DNA of 64,000 bases. Source: Streptomyces sulfonofaciens (lineage in GTDB: Bacteria; Actinomycetota; Actinomycetes; Streptomycetales; Streptomycetaceae). Of this stretch, positions 1 through 8,101 are shown in pieces. The position numbers were made by a program, and so were the translations under genes. The stretch's first letter is position 1, and each line of letters opens with the position of its first letter. The notes beneath the pieces were generated by a model. It did no database searches and was not told the origin of the DNA. It worked only from the letters and a program-made list of their open reading frames with translations. The stretch lies in NCBI RefSeq assembly GCF_014656295.1, contig NZ_BNCD01000004.1, positions 62,001-126,000 of the forward strand. Reading direction: 5' to 3'.

Positions 1-243
1 ATCCACACCGGTCGCGTGCTCGCGCTCAACGCCACGGTCAACTACGGCGCCGACGGCATCGTGAGCGGCCTGATCGACACCAACGTCTGCGCCGAGCCCG
101 GCGACTCCGGCGGCCCGCTGTACGGCGGCACCACGGCGTACGGCCTGACCTCCGGCGGCAGCGGCAACTGCACCTCCGGCGGCGAGACCTTCTTCCAGCC
201 GGTCACGGAGGCGCTGAGCGCCTACGGCGTCTCGATCTACTGA
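1..243 (+). CDS. Streptogrisin-type serine protease, C-terminal part (5' cut by window)
   Basis: Reading frame 1 is open from the first base, so this is the end of a gene that begins outside the window. About 80 residues remain and they include the nucleophile motif GDSGGPL of chymotrypsin-fold (S1E) proteases. The His and Asp of the triad lie upstream, out of view. The last 50 residues are almost the same as the end of the complete protease gene at 701-1783, down to shared stretches such as [11 protein letters not shown], so the two genes are tandem duplicates. Enzymes of this family are secreted, made as pro-proteins and self-processed. A strong hairpin follows 72 bases after the stop. Confidence 0.93.
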   Translation: MHTGRVLALNATVNYGADGIVSGLIDTNVCAEPGDSGGPLYGGTTAYGLTSGGSGNCTSGGETFFQPVTEALSAYGVSIY

Positions 244-700
244 CCGGATCCTCACCGGTCTGCCTGATCTGCGCTGTCTGCCTGATCTGCTCCACTGATG
301 CACCTTGATTCCACGATGGGCCCCCGCTACGCGCGTTGCGTGCGGGGGCCCATCTCTGTCTTGGACCTCCGCCGGGTCGAGTTGGCTCCATTGTTTGGCC
401 GCAGATAGTCGATTTTCAGACAGGCACATGTATCGTCTCTCGCCAGGCGCACGGCCGACCGTGGTGTTTGCAACGGGAATCGACGTGGTGTGACCACGGT
501 GGGTCAGCGGCTCGCCCTCATGGTTCACCCGCCGTACAGCAGTCCTGAAGTCGACCTTGTGTGCCGGCTGTACCCCTCGGAATAGTGGGTGTCACCCAGG
601 GTGCGGACGCGGCTTCAAGCCGTTTGTCGGGTCTGTACCCGAACGCCTTCAGGTCTTGGGACCCCACTTCCCTGACCGACCCCCCACAGGAGGACGTGAG
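244..700 (+). other. Intergenic leader of the second protease gene
   Basis: Apart from the terminator at 315-354, no coding sequence was seen. The octamer CGTGGTGT occurs at 460-467 and 484-491, and CGTGGT-GTG-ACCACG at 484-498 is a short perfect palindrome, a possible regulator site. A weak promoter guess is TTGGCT (382-387) with GATAGT (404-409), 16 bases apart. A ribosome binding site AGGAGG ends nine bases before the TTG start at 701. Confidence 0.4.
315..354 (+). terminator. Terminator after the first protease
   Basis: Perfect inverted repeat: a 13-base arm GATGGGCCCCCGC at 315-327 and its complement at 342-354, with a 14-base loop. There is no long T run, as is common in Streptomyces. 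It sits between the two protease genes, so the second gene probably has its own promoter. Confidence 0.75.
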
Positions 701-1783
701 TTGAACCACCGACGCATATCAGGGCGGCGTGCCGCCATCGCCGGCGCGGGTGTCGCCGCACTGGTGATCGCGGGAGTCTCCTTCCAGACTGCGAACGCAA
801 GCACGAACACCCCCACTGCAACCCCCGACATCCTCTCGGTGGCCAAGGCCGGAAAGCTCGCCTCGTCGCTGACCTCGGACCTCGGCAAGGACGCCGCCGG
901 CACGTACTACGACGCCAGCGGCAAGAACCTCGTTGTCAACGTCCTGAACGAGTCCGCGGCCCGCGCCGTCGAGTCGGCAGGCGCCAAGGCGAAGATAGTC
1001 AAGTACTCCCTCGCCGAGCTGAGGAGCGCGGGCGACACCCTCAAGGCGCACAGCACCGCCGGCACCTCCTGGGTGATCGACCCGACCACCAACAAGCTCG
1101 TCGTCACGGCGGACCGCACGGTCACGGGCGACAAGCTGGACAAGCTCACCCAGACGGTCAAGAGCCTCGGTGGCACCGCCGAGCTCAAGCGCACCAAGGG
1201 TGAGTTCAAGCCCTTCATCGCGGGCGGCGACGCCATCAGCGACCCGTCCATCGGCCGCTGCTCCCTCGGCTTCAACGTCGTCAAGGACGGTGAGCCGTAC
1301 TTCATCACCGCCGGTCACTGCACCGAGGAGATCACCACCTGGTCGGACTCCGACGGCAACGTGATCGGGGAGAACGCCGACTCCGACTTCCCGGGCAACG
1401 ACTTCGGCCTGGTGAAGTACACGGCGGACGTCGACCACCCGAGCGAGGTCGACCTCTACAACGGCAGCTCGCAGGCCATCACCAAGGCCGGCGACGCCAC
1501 CGTCGGGGAGAAGGTCCAGCGCAGCGGCTCGACCACCCAGGTGCACGACGGCACGGTCACCGGTCTGGACGCCACGGTCGACTACGGCAACGGTGACGTC
1601 GTGGAGGGCCTGATCCAGACCGATGTGTGCGCCGAGCCCGGCGACAGCGGCGGCTCGCTCTTCGACGGTGAGACCGCGCTGGGCCTGACCTCGGGCGGCA
1701 GCGGCGACTGCACCTCCGGCGGGGAGACCTTCTTCCAGCCGGTGCCCGAGGCGCTGTCCACCTTCGGGGCCGAGATCGGCTGA
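701..1783 (+). CDS. Secreted streptogrisin-family serine protease (S1E)
   Basis: A 360-residue pre-pro-protease. TTG at 701 is chosen as start because it follows AGGAGGACGTGAG and gives a normal signal peptide (charged NHRRISGRRA, then a hydrophobic core ending near residue 33); the frame is open further upstream but has no such signal. Residues about 35-175 look like the alpha-lytic protease pro-domain that folds and then is cut off. The mature domain starts near IAGGDAI. The catalytic triad is visible: His about 205 in TAGHC, Asp about 234 in GNDFGLV, Ser about 316 in GDSGGS. Paired cysteines flank the His and the Ser region. The family digests proteins outside the cell. It is a tandem copy of the gene at 1-243, and a T-tailed hairpin ends it. 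Confidence 0.93.
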   Translation: MNHRRISGRRAAIAGAGVAALVIAGVSFQTANASTNTPTATPDILSVAKAGKLASSLTSDLGKDAAGTYYDASGKNLVVNVLNESAARAVESAGAKAKIVKYSLAELRSAGDTLKAHSTAGTSWVIDPTTNKLVVTADRTVTGDKLDKLTQTVKSLGGTAELKRTKGEFKPFIAGGDAISDPSIGRCSLGFNVVKDGEPYFITAGHCTEEITTWSDSDGNVIGENADSDFPGNDFGLVKYTADVDHPSEVDLYNGSSQAITKAGDATVGEKVQRSGSTTQVHDGTVTGLDATVDYGNGDVVEGLIQTDVCAEPGDSGGSLFDGETALGLTSGGSGDCTSGGETFFQPVPEALSTFGAEIG

Positions 1784-1834
1784 ACCGGCTGAGGCCGCCG
1801 GGCGCGCACGGCGACCACCTGCCGAACCCTGAAG

Positions 1835-1868
1835 GGGCCGGTCCGTCTGTGACGGACCGGCCCTTTTT
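1835..1868 (+). terminator. Rho-independent terminator after protease
   Basis: A perfect 13-bp stem (1835-1847 with 1851-1863) with a three-base loop TGT is followed by TTTTT at 1864-1868. This is a textbook intrinsic terminator and lies 51 bases after the protease stop. Confidence 0.95.
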
Positions 1869-1927
1869 GCTGCCCTGACCTGCGTATGTCACCGCTCGCC
1901 CGGGTAGCTGACGTCACTCCCGCCGGA

Positions 1928-1943
1928 TCGTACGTACGTTCGA
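1928..1943 (+). promoter_or_regulatory. SOS box (probable LexA site) upstream of dnaE2
   Basis: TCGTACGTACGTTCGA matches the actinobacterial/Gram-positive-type LexA consensus TCGAAC-N4-GTTCGA at 11 of 12 fixed positions. It lies 54 bases before the GTG start of dnaE2 and just upstream of a TATGGT that could be a -10 box, so LexA bound here would block the promoter. DnaE2 is DNA-damage inducible in other actinobacteria, which agrees with this reading. Confidence 0.8.
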
Positions 1944-1997
1944 TGTTGGTCTATGGTGGGGACGAGGGGGAGCGAGTGGATCGGATCGGAGGTGCGT

Positions 1998-4900
1998 GTG
2001 CCGGGCTTCACGCATCTGCATGTCGCGTCCGGTTTCTCCCAGCGATACGGGGCCTCGCACCCGGAGCGGCTGGCCGAGCGTGCCGCGGAGCGGGGCATGG
2101 ACGCCCTCGCCCTCACCGACCGGGACACCCTCGCGGGTGCGGTCCGCTTCGGGCGGGCGTGCGAGGCGGCCGGGGTGCGCCCGCTCTTCGGGGTGGAGCT
2201 CGCGGTGGCCGAACAGGACCGCATGGAACAGACCAGTATCGGGCAGAGCGGTACATCCAAGCCTGATTACCGGCATATTTCCCATCCTGGGGCATTGCGT
2301 GGCGGTGATACGGCCAGGGGCCGGGGCCAGGGCCAAGGGGGAGCGGGGGTGCGGCGCGCCCCGGTGCGGGGCGGCGCCTTCCTCGACGAGTCGGCGCCCC
2401 GGGTCACCTTCCTCGCCCGCGCGGGTGCCCTCGGCTGGGGCGAACTGTGCCGGCTGGTCACCGCCGCGCACCGCTCCGGCGGTGAACCCGTGCTCGACTG
2501 GTCCGAGCTGCCCGCCGAGGGTCTGACCGTGCTGCTCGGACCCGCCTCCGACGTGGGCCGCGCACTGGCCGCCGGCCGCCCCGACCGCGCCGCCCGCCTC
2601 CTCGGCCCCTGGCGGGAGGTCTACGGCGACGCGCTGCGCCTGGAAGCCGTCTGGCACGGCAGGGACGGCGCGGGCCCCGGGTCCCTGCGGCTCGCCGCCC
2701 GTACCGTCGGCTTCGCCGCGGAGCAGGGCGTGCGCCCCGTGCTGAGCAACGCCGTGCGCTACGCCGACCCGGGTACGGGCCCGGTCGCGGACGTGCTCGA
2801 CGCGGCCCGCCGGCTGGTCCCGATCGACCCGCGCAGGGAACTGGACGGCGGGGAACGCTGGCTCAAGGGCCCCGCGGAGATGCTGGCCGCCGCTGAACGC
2901 GTCGTCACGGCCGCGGGCTACCGCCCCGAGGCCGCGCGGCATCTGCTCGAACAGACTCGGGCGGTGGCCGCGGCGTGCCGGGTCGATCCCGAGGCGGACC
3001 TCGGCATCGGCTCCGTGCACTTTCCCGAGCCCCGGCTCGTCGGCGCCGGGCGGCGCACCGCCCAGCGCGTGCTGGCCTCCCGCGCCGCCGCGGGCATGGT
3101 GCTGCGCGGCTACGACCGCCGTCCCGACGCCCGCGCCTACTGGGAGCGCATGCACCACGAGCTGGACATCATCGCCCACCACGGCTTCGCCTCGTACTTC
3201 CTCACCGTGGCGCAGGTCGTCGACGACGTGCGCCAGATGGGCATCCGGGTGGCGGCACGGGGGTCCGGCGCGGGCTCGCTCGTCAACCACCTGCTCGGCA
3301 TCGCGGGCGCCGACCCGGTCGAGCAGCACCTGCTGATGGAGCGGTTCCTGTCCAAACGGAGGTCCGTGCTGCCCGACATCGACATCGACGTGGAGTCCGC
3401 GCGCCGCCTGGAGGTCTACCGCAGGATCATCGACCGGTTCGGCACCGAGCGGGTGGCGACCGTCTCCATGCCCGAGACCTACCGGGTGCGCCATGCGATC
3501 CGCGACGTGGGCGCGGCGCTCTCGATGGACCCCGCGGACATCGACCGGATCGCCAAGTCCTTCCCGCACATCCGCGCCCGCGACGCGCGCGCCGCCCTGG
3601 CGGAGCTGCCCGAGCTGCACGGGCTGGCCGAGGAGCAGCGCCACGACGGCGAACGCCGCGGAGGCGGTGGGCGGTACGGGCGGTTCTGGGAGCTGGTCGA
3701 GGCGCTGGACGCGCTGCCCCGCGGGATCGCCATGCATCCGTGCGGGGTGCTCCTCTCGGACGCCTCGCTGCTCTCCCGCACGCCGGTGGTGCCGACCAGC
3801 GGCGAGGGCTTCCCGATGTCCCAGTTCGACAAGGACGACGTGGAGGAGCTGGGCCTGCTCAAGCTCGACGTGCTGGGCGTGCGGATGCAGTCGGCGATGG
3901 CGCACGCGGTCGCGGAGGTCGAGCGCACCACCGGCGAGCGGGTCGACCTGGACGCGGTCGCCGCGGAGGGAGCGCGCGGCCCGGGCGATGAAGAAACGTA
4001 TCGTCTCATCCGTTCGGCGGAGACGCTGGGCTGCTTCCAGATCGAGTCCCCGGGCCAGCGCGACCTCGTCGGGCGGCTGCAGCCCGCGACGTTCCACGAT
4101 CTCGTCGTCGACATCTCGCTCTTCCGCCCCGGTCCGGTCGCGGCCGACATGGTCCGCCCGTTCATCGAGGCCAGGCACGGCCGCACCCCGGTCCGCTACC
4201 CCCACCCGGATCTGGCGGCACCGCTGGAGGAGACCTGCGGGGTGGTGGTCTTCCACGAGCAGATCATCGAGATGGTGCACATCATGACCGGCTGCGGCCG
4301 CGACGAGGCCGACCGGGTGCGCAGGGGGCTCTCCGACCCCGAGTCGCAGGCGAGGATCCGGGTGTGGTTCGCCGGGCAGGCGGCCGCGAAGGGATACGGC
4401 GCCGAGACCGTCGCCCGGGCCTGGGAGATCATCGAGGCCTTCGGCTCGTACGGCTTCTGCAAGGCGCACGCCGTCGCCTTCGCCGTGCCGACCTACCAGT
4501 CCGCCTGGCTGAAGGCTCACCACCCGGCCGCCTTCTACGCGGGCCTGCTCACCCATGACCCGGGGATGTACCCGAAGCGGCTGCTGCTCGCGGACGCGCG
4601 GCGGCGCGGGGTGCCGGTGCTGCCGCTGGACGTGAACCACTCGGCGGTCGATCATCATATCGAACTGGTGTCTGGTTCCGAGGGGTTGGACGGTGCCCCG
4701 GACCCGGGGCCCGGACGGTGGGGGCTCAGGCTGGGGTTCAGCGATGTGCACGGCATCAGCGAGGCCGAGGCGGCGCGGATCGCGGACGGGCAGCCGTACG
4801 CCTCACTGCTGGACTTCTGGGAACGCGCGAGGCCCAGCAAGCCGGTCGCGGAACGGCTTGCGCAGGTCGGCGCGCTGGACGCGTTCGGTGCCAACCGCCG

Positions 4901-5684
4901 TGACCTGCAACTGCACCTGGCGGAGCTGCACCGGGGCGCGCGCGGCGGGTACGGGGCGCAGCTCCCGCTCGCCGGCGGGCGGAGGACCGCGGGGGCAGGC
5001 CTGCCCGACCTGGGGGACGCGGAACGGCTCAGCGCCGAGCTGGGCGTGCTCGGCATGGACGTCTCCCATCATCTGATGGACGGCCACGCCGGGTTCCTCG
5101 CGGAGCTCGGCGTCCTGTCGGCGCGGCGGCTGCGCTCGGCGCGGCACGGTGAGACGGTCCTGGTCGCGGGCGCGAAGGCGGCCACCCAGACGCCGCCGAT
5201 CCGGTCCGGCAAGCGGGTCATCTTCACCACGCTGGACGACGGTACGGGCCTGGTCGACCTCGCCTTCTTCGACGACGCCCACGCCGCCTGCGCCCACACC
5301 GTCTTCCACTCCTGGCTGCTGCTGGTGCGCGGGGTGGTGCAGCGCCGCGGGCCGCGCAGCCTCAGTGTGGTCGGCGCCGCGGCCTGGGACCTCGCCGAGC
5401 TGGTGGAGCTGCGGGCGGAGGGCGGCCTCGACGCGGTGGCGGCGCGGCTGGCCGAGCCTGCGGAGCCGGCCGGGGCCACCGCGGAGGACCGCGCCGGCAC
5501 CGGGGAACCAGGCGCCGAGGGGGCCGGCGCCGAGGAGTCCGGCGGCACGGACGGCGCGGGCGGCCGCCGCATCCGAATGGCCACCGGCTACGAGATGCAC
5601 CCCTGGGCGGACCTCCGTCCGGCGGGCGAGGGCACCAAGCCGAGGAGGAAGCTCTGGCACCAGAGTCCGGGGAGCGCGGGATGA
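1998..5684 (+). CDS. dnaE2: Error-prone DNA polymerase III alpha subunit DnaE2 (ImuC)
   Basis: A 1,228-residue C-family polymerase that copies past damaged bases. GTG 1998 is chosen because GGAG ends seven bases before it; the frame is open back to 1953. Order of domains: PHP (FTHLHVASGFS, then ALTDRDTL), polymerase core, helix-hairpin-helix region, OB fold near residue 1060 (VLVAGAKAATQTPP). The three catalytic acidic residues are present: Asp460 and Asp462 in PDIDID, and Asp624 in LLKLDVLG. An AT-richer stretch at about 2220-2300 codes for an unusual insertion (QTSIGQSGTSKPDYRHISHP) inside the PHP domain. It overlaps the Y-family gene by four bases (ATGA), and an SOS box precedes it. No ImuA/ImuA' gene is seen next to it. 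Confidence 0.93.
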   Translation: MPGFTHLHVASGFSQRYGASHPERLAERAAERGMDALALTDRDTLAGAVRFGRACEAAGVRPLFGVELAVAEQDRMEQTSIGQSGTSKPDYRHISHPGALRGGDTARGRGQGQGGAGVRRAPVRGGAFLDESAPRVTFLARAGALGWGELCRLVTAAHRSGGEPVLDWSELPAEGLTVLLGPASDVGRALAAGRPDRAARLLGPWREVYGDALRLEAVWHGRDGAGPGSLRLAARTVGFAAEQGVRPVLSNAVRYADPGTGPVADVLDAARRLVPIDPRRELDGGERWLKGPAEMLAAAERVVTAAGYRPEAARHLLEQTRAVAAACRVDPEADLGIGSVHFPEPRLVGAGRRTAQRVLASRAAAGMVLRGYDRRPDARAYWERMHHELDIIAHHGFASYFLTVAQVVDDVRQMGIRVAARGSGAGSLVNHLLGIAGADPVEQHLLMERFLSKRRSVLPDIDIDVESARRLEVYRRIIDRFGTERVATVSMPETYRVRHAIRDVGAALSMDPADIDRIAKSFPHIRARDARAALAELPELHGLAEEQRHDGERRGGGGRYGRFWELVEALDALPRGIAMHPCGVLLSDASLLSRTPVVPTSGEGFPMSQFDKDDVEELGLLKLDVLGVRMQSAMAHAVAEVERTTGERVDLDAVAAEGARGPGDEETYRLIRSAETLGCFQIESPGQRDLVGRLQPATFHDLVVDISLFRPGPVAADMVRPFIEARHGRTPVRYPHPDLAAPLEETCGVVVFHEQIIEMVHIMTGCGRDEADRVRRGLSDPESQARIRVWFAGQAAAKGYGAETVARAWEIIEAFGSYGFCKAHAVAFAVPTYQSAWLKAHHPAAFYAGLLTHDPGMYPKRLLLADARRRGVPVLPLDVNHSAVDHHIELVSGSEGLDGAPDPGPGRWGLRLGFSDVHGISEAEAARIADGQPYASLLDFWERARPSKPVAERLAQVGALDAFGANRRDLQLHLAELHRGARGGYGAQLPLAGGRRTAGAGLPDLGDAERLSAELGVLGMDVSHHLMDGHAGFLAELGVLSARRLRSARHGETVLVAGAKAATQTPPIRSGKRVIFTTLDDGTGLVDLAFFDDAHAACAHTVFHSWLLLVRGVVQRRGPRSLSVVGAAAWDLAELVELRAEGGLDAVAARLAEPAEPAGATAEDRAGTGEPGAEGAGAEESGGTDGAGGRRIRMATGYEMHPWADLRPAGEGTKPRRKLWHQSPGSAG

Positions 5685-6880
5685 CAGCGGGCGGGGCGGA
5701 GCACGGCGGCCCGGGGCAGGAAGAGGGCCCGGCGTCGGCCCATGGTCCGGGTGGCGGGCACCGGCCGGGCGGGCGGCCGGCCGGTCGGCACGGCAGCTCC
5801 GCGGCGGACGGCTCGGAGGGCGGTGCGCCGGGGGCGGGCGGTGCGCCCGGGGCCGGTGGGGCCCGGGCGGCCGGGGCGCGTGGGGGCGCGGTGGGGGAAA
5901 CCGGCGCCGACGTGCTCTGCGTGCGCCTTGTGGCACCGGAGGCCGACGCCCTGTCCAGGCTGCTGGGTCTGCTCGGTGAGCTCACGCCCGTCGTCCAGGC
6001 GGTGCCGCCCGACGGCGCCCTCGCCGATCTCGGCGGCGCGGTCCGCTACTTCGGGCGCGACGCGGTGGAGCTGGCCTCCGTGCTGCGCGTCCGCGCCCTC
6101 GCCCGGCACGGCGTGGACTGCACGATCGGTGTCGGGTCCGGGCCGATGGCGGCCAGGGCCGCGGCACGTGCCGCTGCGCCGGGTACCACCCTGGCCGTGC
6201 CCGGAGGGCGGGAGGCCGTCGCGGCGTTCCTCGCCGACCGGCCCGTCACGGCCGTTCCCGGCGTGGGCTCCGCGACCGCGCGCACCCTGGCCGCGTACGG
6301 ACTCCACACCGTCGGCAGTGTCGCCGCCGCACCGCTGCCGACCGTGCAACGGCTCATCGGCGCGCGCGCCGGGCGTGAGGTGCATGAGAAGGCGCGGGGC
6401 ATCGACCGCACCCGGGTGGTGCCGAACGCCGCTGCCCGCTCGGTGGGCGCGGAGCGCGCCTTCGACCGGGACGAGCTCGACCGGTATCTGCACCGCCGCG
6501 CGCTGCTCTCGCTCACCGCGGAGCTGGGCGCCCGGCTGCGCGCCGAGGGCCAGGTGTGCCGTGCGCTGACGCTCACCGTGCGCTGCGCGGACCGGACGGG
6601 ACGCGCGATCACCCGGAGCCGGACGCTTCCGGAGCCGACCGCGCACTCGCCGGCACTGACCGCCACCGCCTACCGGATGTACGACGCACTGGGCCTGCAA
6701 CGGGCCCGGGTGCGTGCGATCGCGTTGCGTGCCGAGGGCCTCGGCGCGGCCGGACACGCCGCTCGTCAGCTCTCCTTCGACCCCGCGGACGACAAGGCCC
6801 GCCGGCTTGAGGAGGCCGCCGACCGGGCCCGTGCGAGGTTCGGTCCGCAGGCGGTCGTCCGGGGGACCCTGGCCGCGTAA
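5681..6880 (+). CDS. Catalytically dead Y-family polymerase-like protein (ImuB-like)
   Basis: 399 residues; ATG overlaps the dnaE2 stop, so the two are translationally coupled. The first 70 residues are Gly/Ala-rich and of low complexity. After that come palm remnants, the fingers with GVGSGPMAARAAARAA, the helix-hairpin-helix GVGSATARTLAAYG, and a little-finger domain ending in QLSFD, which resembles the beta-clamp binding motif of Y-family enzymes. The two metal-binding acidic motifs of active DinB are missing: VLCVRLVAPEAD stands where HVDMDAF should be, and the SIDEAYLD motif is replaced by DGALADLGG. This matches ImuB, which does not polymerise but links DnaE2 to the sliding clamp. The pairing with dnaE2 supports that role. 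Alternative: a diverged DinB of unknown use. Confidence 0.85.
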   Translation: MTAGGAEHGGPGQEEGPASAHGPGGGHRPGGRPAGRHGSSAADGSEGGAPGAGGAPGAGGARAAGARGGAVGETGADVLCVRLVAPEADALSRLLGLLGELTPVVQAVPPDGALADLGGAVRYFGRDAVELASVLRVRALARHGVDCTIGVGSGPMAARAAARAAAPGTTLAVPGGREAVAAFLADRPVTAVPGVGSATARTLAAYGLHTVGSVAAAPLPTVQRLIGARAGREVHEKARGIDRTRVVPNAAARSVGAERAFDRDELDRYLHRRALLSLTAELGARLRAEGQVCRALTLTVRCADRTGRAITRSRTLPEPTAHSPALTATAYRMYDALGLQRARVRAIALRAEGLGAAGHAARQLSFDPADDKARRLEEAADRARARFGPQAVVRGTLAA

Positions 6881-7047
6881 CCCGCCGGGGGCGGGTGGAT
6901 CCCGGCCCCGGCGGCCCCGTGGACCGCGGTCCCGCAGGTGCCGTCCGCGCGGGCGCCGTTCCCGCGGGGTCCCGGGGGCCCCGGTCTCCGTATGCAGGGA
7001 AGCACCGTACGGCTCCCGTACCACTCCTGACGGCAGCTCGACATTTT

Positions 7048-7089
7048 TTACTGACGCGTAACTTCCGTTCCTTTGCTACTCGCGCGTAA
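7048..7089 (+). promoter_or_regulatory. Paired inverted-repeat sites upstream of the lipase gene
   Basis: Two 14-base sites share one layout: TTAC-TGACGC-GTAA at 7048-7061 (perfect 4-bp arms) and CTAC-TCGCGC-GTAA at 7076-7089 (one mismatch), 28 bases centre to centre. A further CTACT half site lies at 7106-7110, and TTGACT at 7091-7096 could be a -35 box. Regular spacing near three helical turns suggests cooperative binding of a dimeric regulator, possibly an activator. The regulator is not identified. Confidence 0.5.
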
Positions 7090-7174
7090 GTTGACTGAAG
7101 CGTCGCTACTCCCGTGGTCCGGATCACAGGGCACCCCCCACGCACCTCCCTCTGAGCCGCAAGGAGATCGCACG

Positions 7175-8050
7175 ATGCTGCCCTGGAAAAGGCTGTTCCG
7201 GCCGCTGGCCGCGGCACTGCTGCCGGCCGCCGCACTCGCCGCGTTCACCCCCCTGGCCCCGCTCACCGCACAGCCCGCCGCGGCCGCACCCGCCGCGGGT
7301 GCAGCCGCCGGCGGCTGGAACGACTACTCGTGCAAGCCGTCCGCCGCCCACCCGAGGCCCGTCGTCCTGGTGCACGGCACCTTCGCGAACTCCGTCGACA
7401 ACTGGCTCGTCCTCGCCCCCTACCTGGCCGGCCGCGGCTACTGCGTCTACTCGTTCGACTACGGCAGGCTGCCCGGTGTACCGGCCCTGGGCGGTCTCGG
7501 CCCCGTCGACGGCTCGGCAGGGCAACTCGCCGCCTTCGTCGACAAGGTGCTCGCCGCGACCGGCGCGGCCAAGGCCGATGTCGTCGGCCACTCGCAGGGC
7601 GGCATGATGCCCCGCTACTACCTCAAGTTCCTCGGCGGAGCGCAGAAGGTGAACGCTCTCGTCGGCATCGCACCCAGCAACCACGGCACCACGCTCTCCG
7701 GACTCGCCGCACTGCTGCCGTACTTCCCCGGTGCCGGGGACCTGCTGAACACGGCCACGCCCGGGGTGGCCGACCAGATGGCCGGCTCCGACTTCCTCAA
7801 CCGGCTCAACGCGGGCGGCGACACCGTGCCGGGCGTCCACTACACCGTCATCGCCACCCGCTACGACGAGGTCGTCACGCCCTACCGCTCCCAGTTCCTG
7901 ACCGGGCCCGACGTCCACAACGTGGTGCTCCAGGACCTGTGCGCGGCCGATCCGTCGGAGCACGTGGCGATCGGTACGGTCGACCTCGTCGCCGCGCACG
8001 AGGTCGCCAACGCGCTCGATCCCGCCCATGCCGTGCCGACCACCTGCTGA
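7175..8050 (+). CDS. Secreted triacylglycerol lipase / esterase (alpha/beta hydrolase)
   Basis: 291 residues from ATG 7175, chosen for AAGGAG nine bases upstream and because a signal peptide starts there (KRLFR, then an Ala/Leu-rich core ending near residue 40 at AAAAP). The fold is an alpha/beta hydrolase of the lipase class-2 (EstA/LipA) type: oxyanion motif VLVHGTFAN, nucleophile elbow GHSQGG (Ser about 140), Asp candidate in ATRYDEVV, and His candidate in SEHVAIG. Cys pairs fit a secreted protein. It should cut ester bonds of lipids outside the cell. It stands alone, with the paired operator-like sites about 100 bases upstream, and converges on the response-regulator gene at 8102-8788. 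Confidence 0.9.
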   Translation: MLPWKRLFRPLAAALLPAAALAAFTPLAPLTAQPAAAAPAAGAAAGGWNDYSCKPSAAHPRPVVLVHGTFANSVDNWLVLAPYLAGRGYCVYSFDYGRLPGVPALGGLGPVDGSAGQLAAFVDKVLAATGAAKADVVGHSQGGMMPRYYLKFLGGAQKVNALVGIAPSNHGTTLSGLAALLPYFPGAGDLLNTATPGVADQMAGSDFLNRLNAGGDTVPGVHYTVIATRYDEVVTPYRSQFLTGPDVHNVVLQDLCAADPSEHVAIGTVDLVAAHEVANALDPAHAVPTTC

Positions 8051-8071
8051 TCGGGCCGGCTGAGGTCCGCG

Positions 8072-8088
8072 GACGCCGGACGGGCGTC
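8072..8088. terminator. Weak hairpin between convergent genes
   Basis: GACGCC-GGACG-GGCGTC: 6-bp perfect stem and five-base loop in the 51-base gap between the lipase and response-regulator stops. It has no T run; it may end transcription from both sides. Confidence 0.4.
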
Positions 8089-8101
8089 GGGCGGTGCCGG
8101 C

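Noticed and set aside
1914..4751. Long open frame on the minus strand opposite dnaE2
   Set aside because: It is an antisense by-product of high GC and lacks any domain or codon pattern; the plus frame encodes the complete polymerase.
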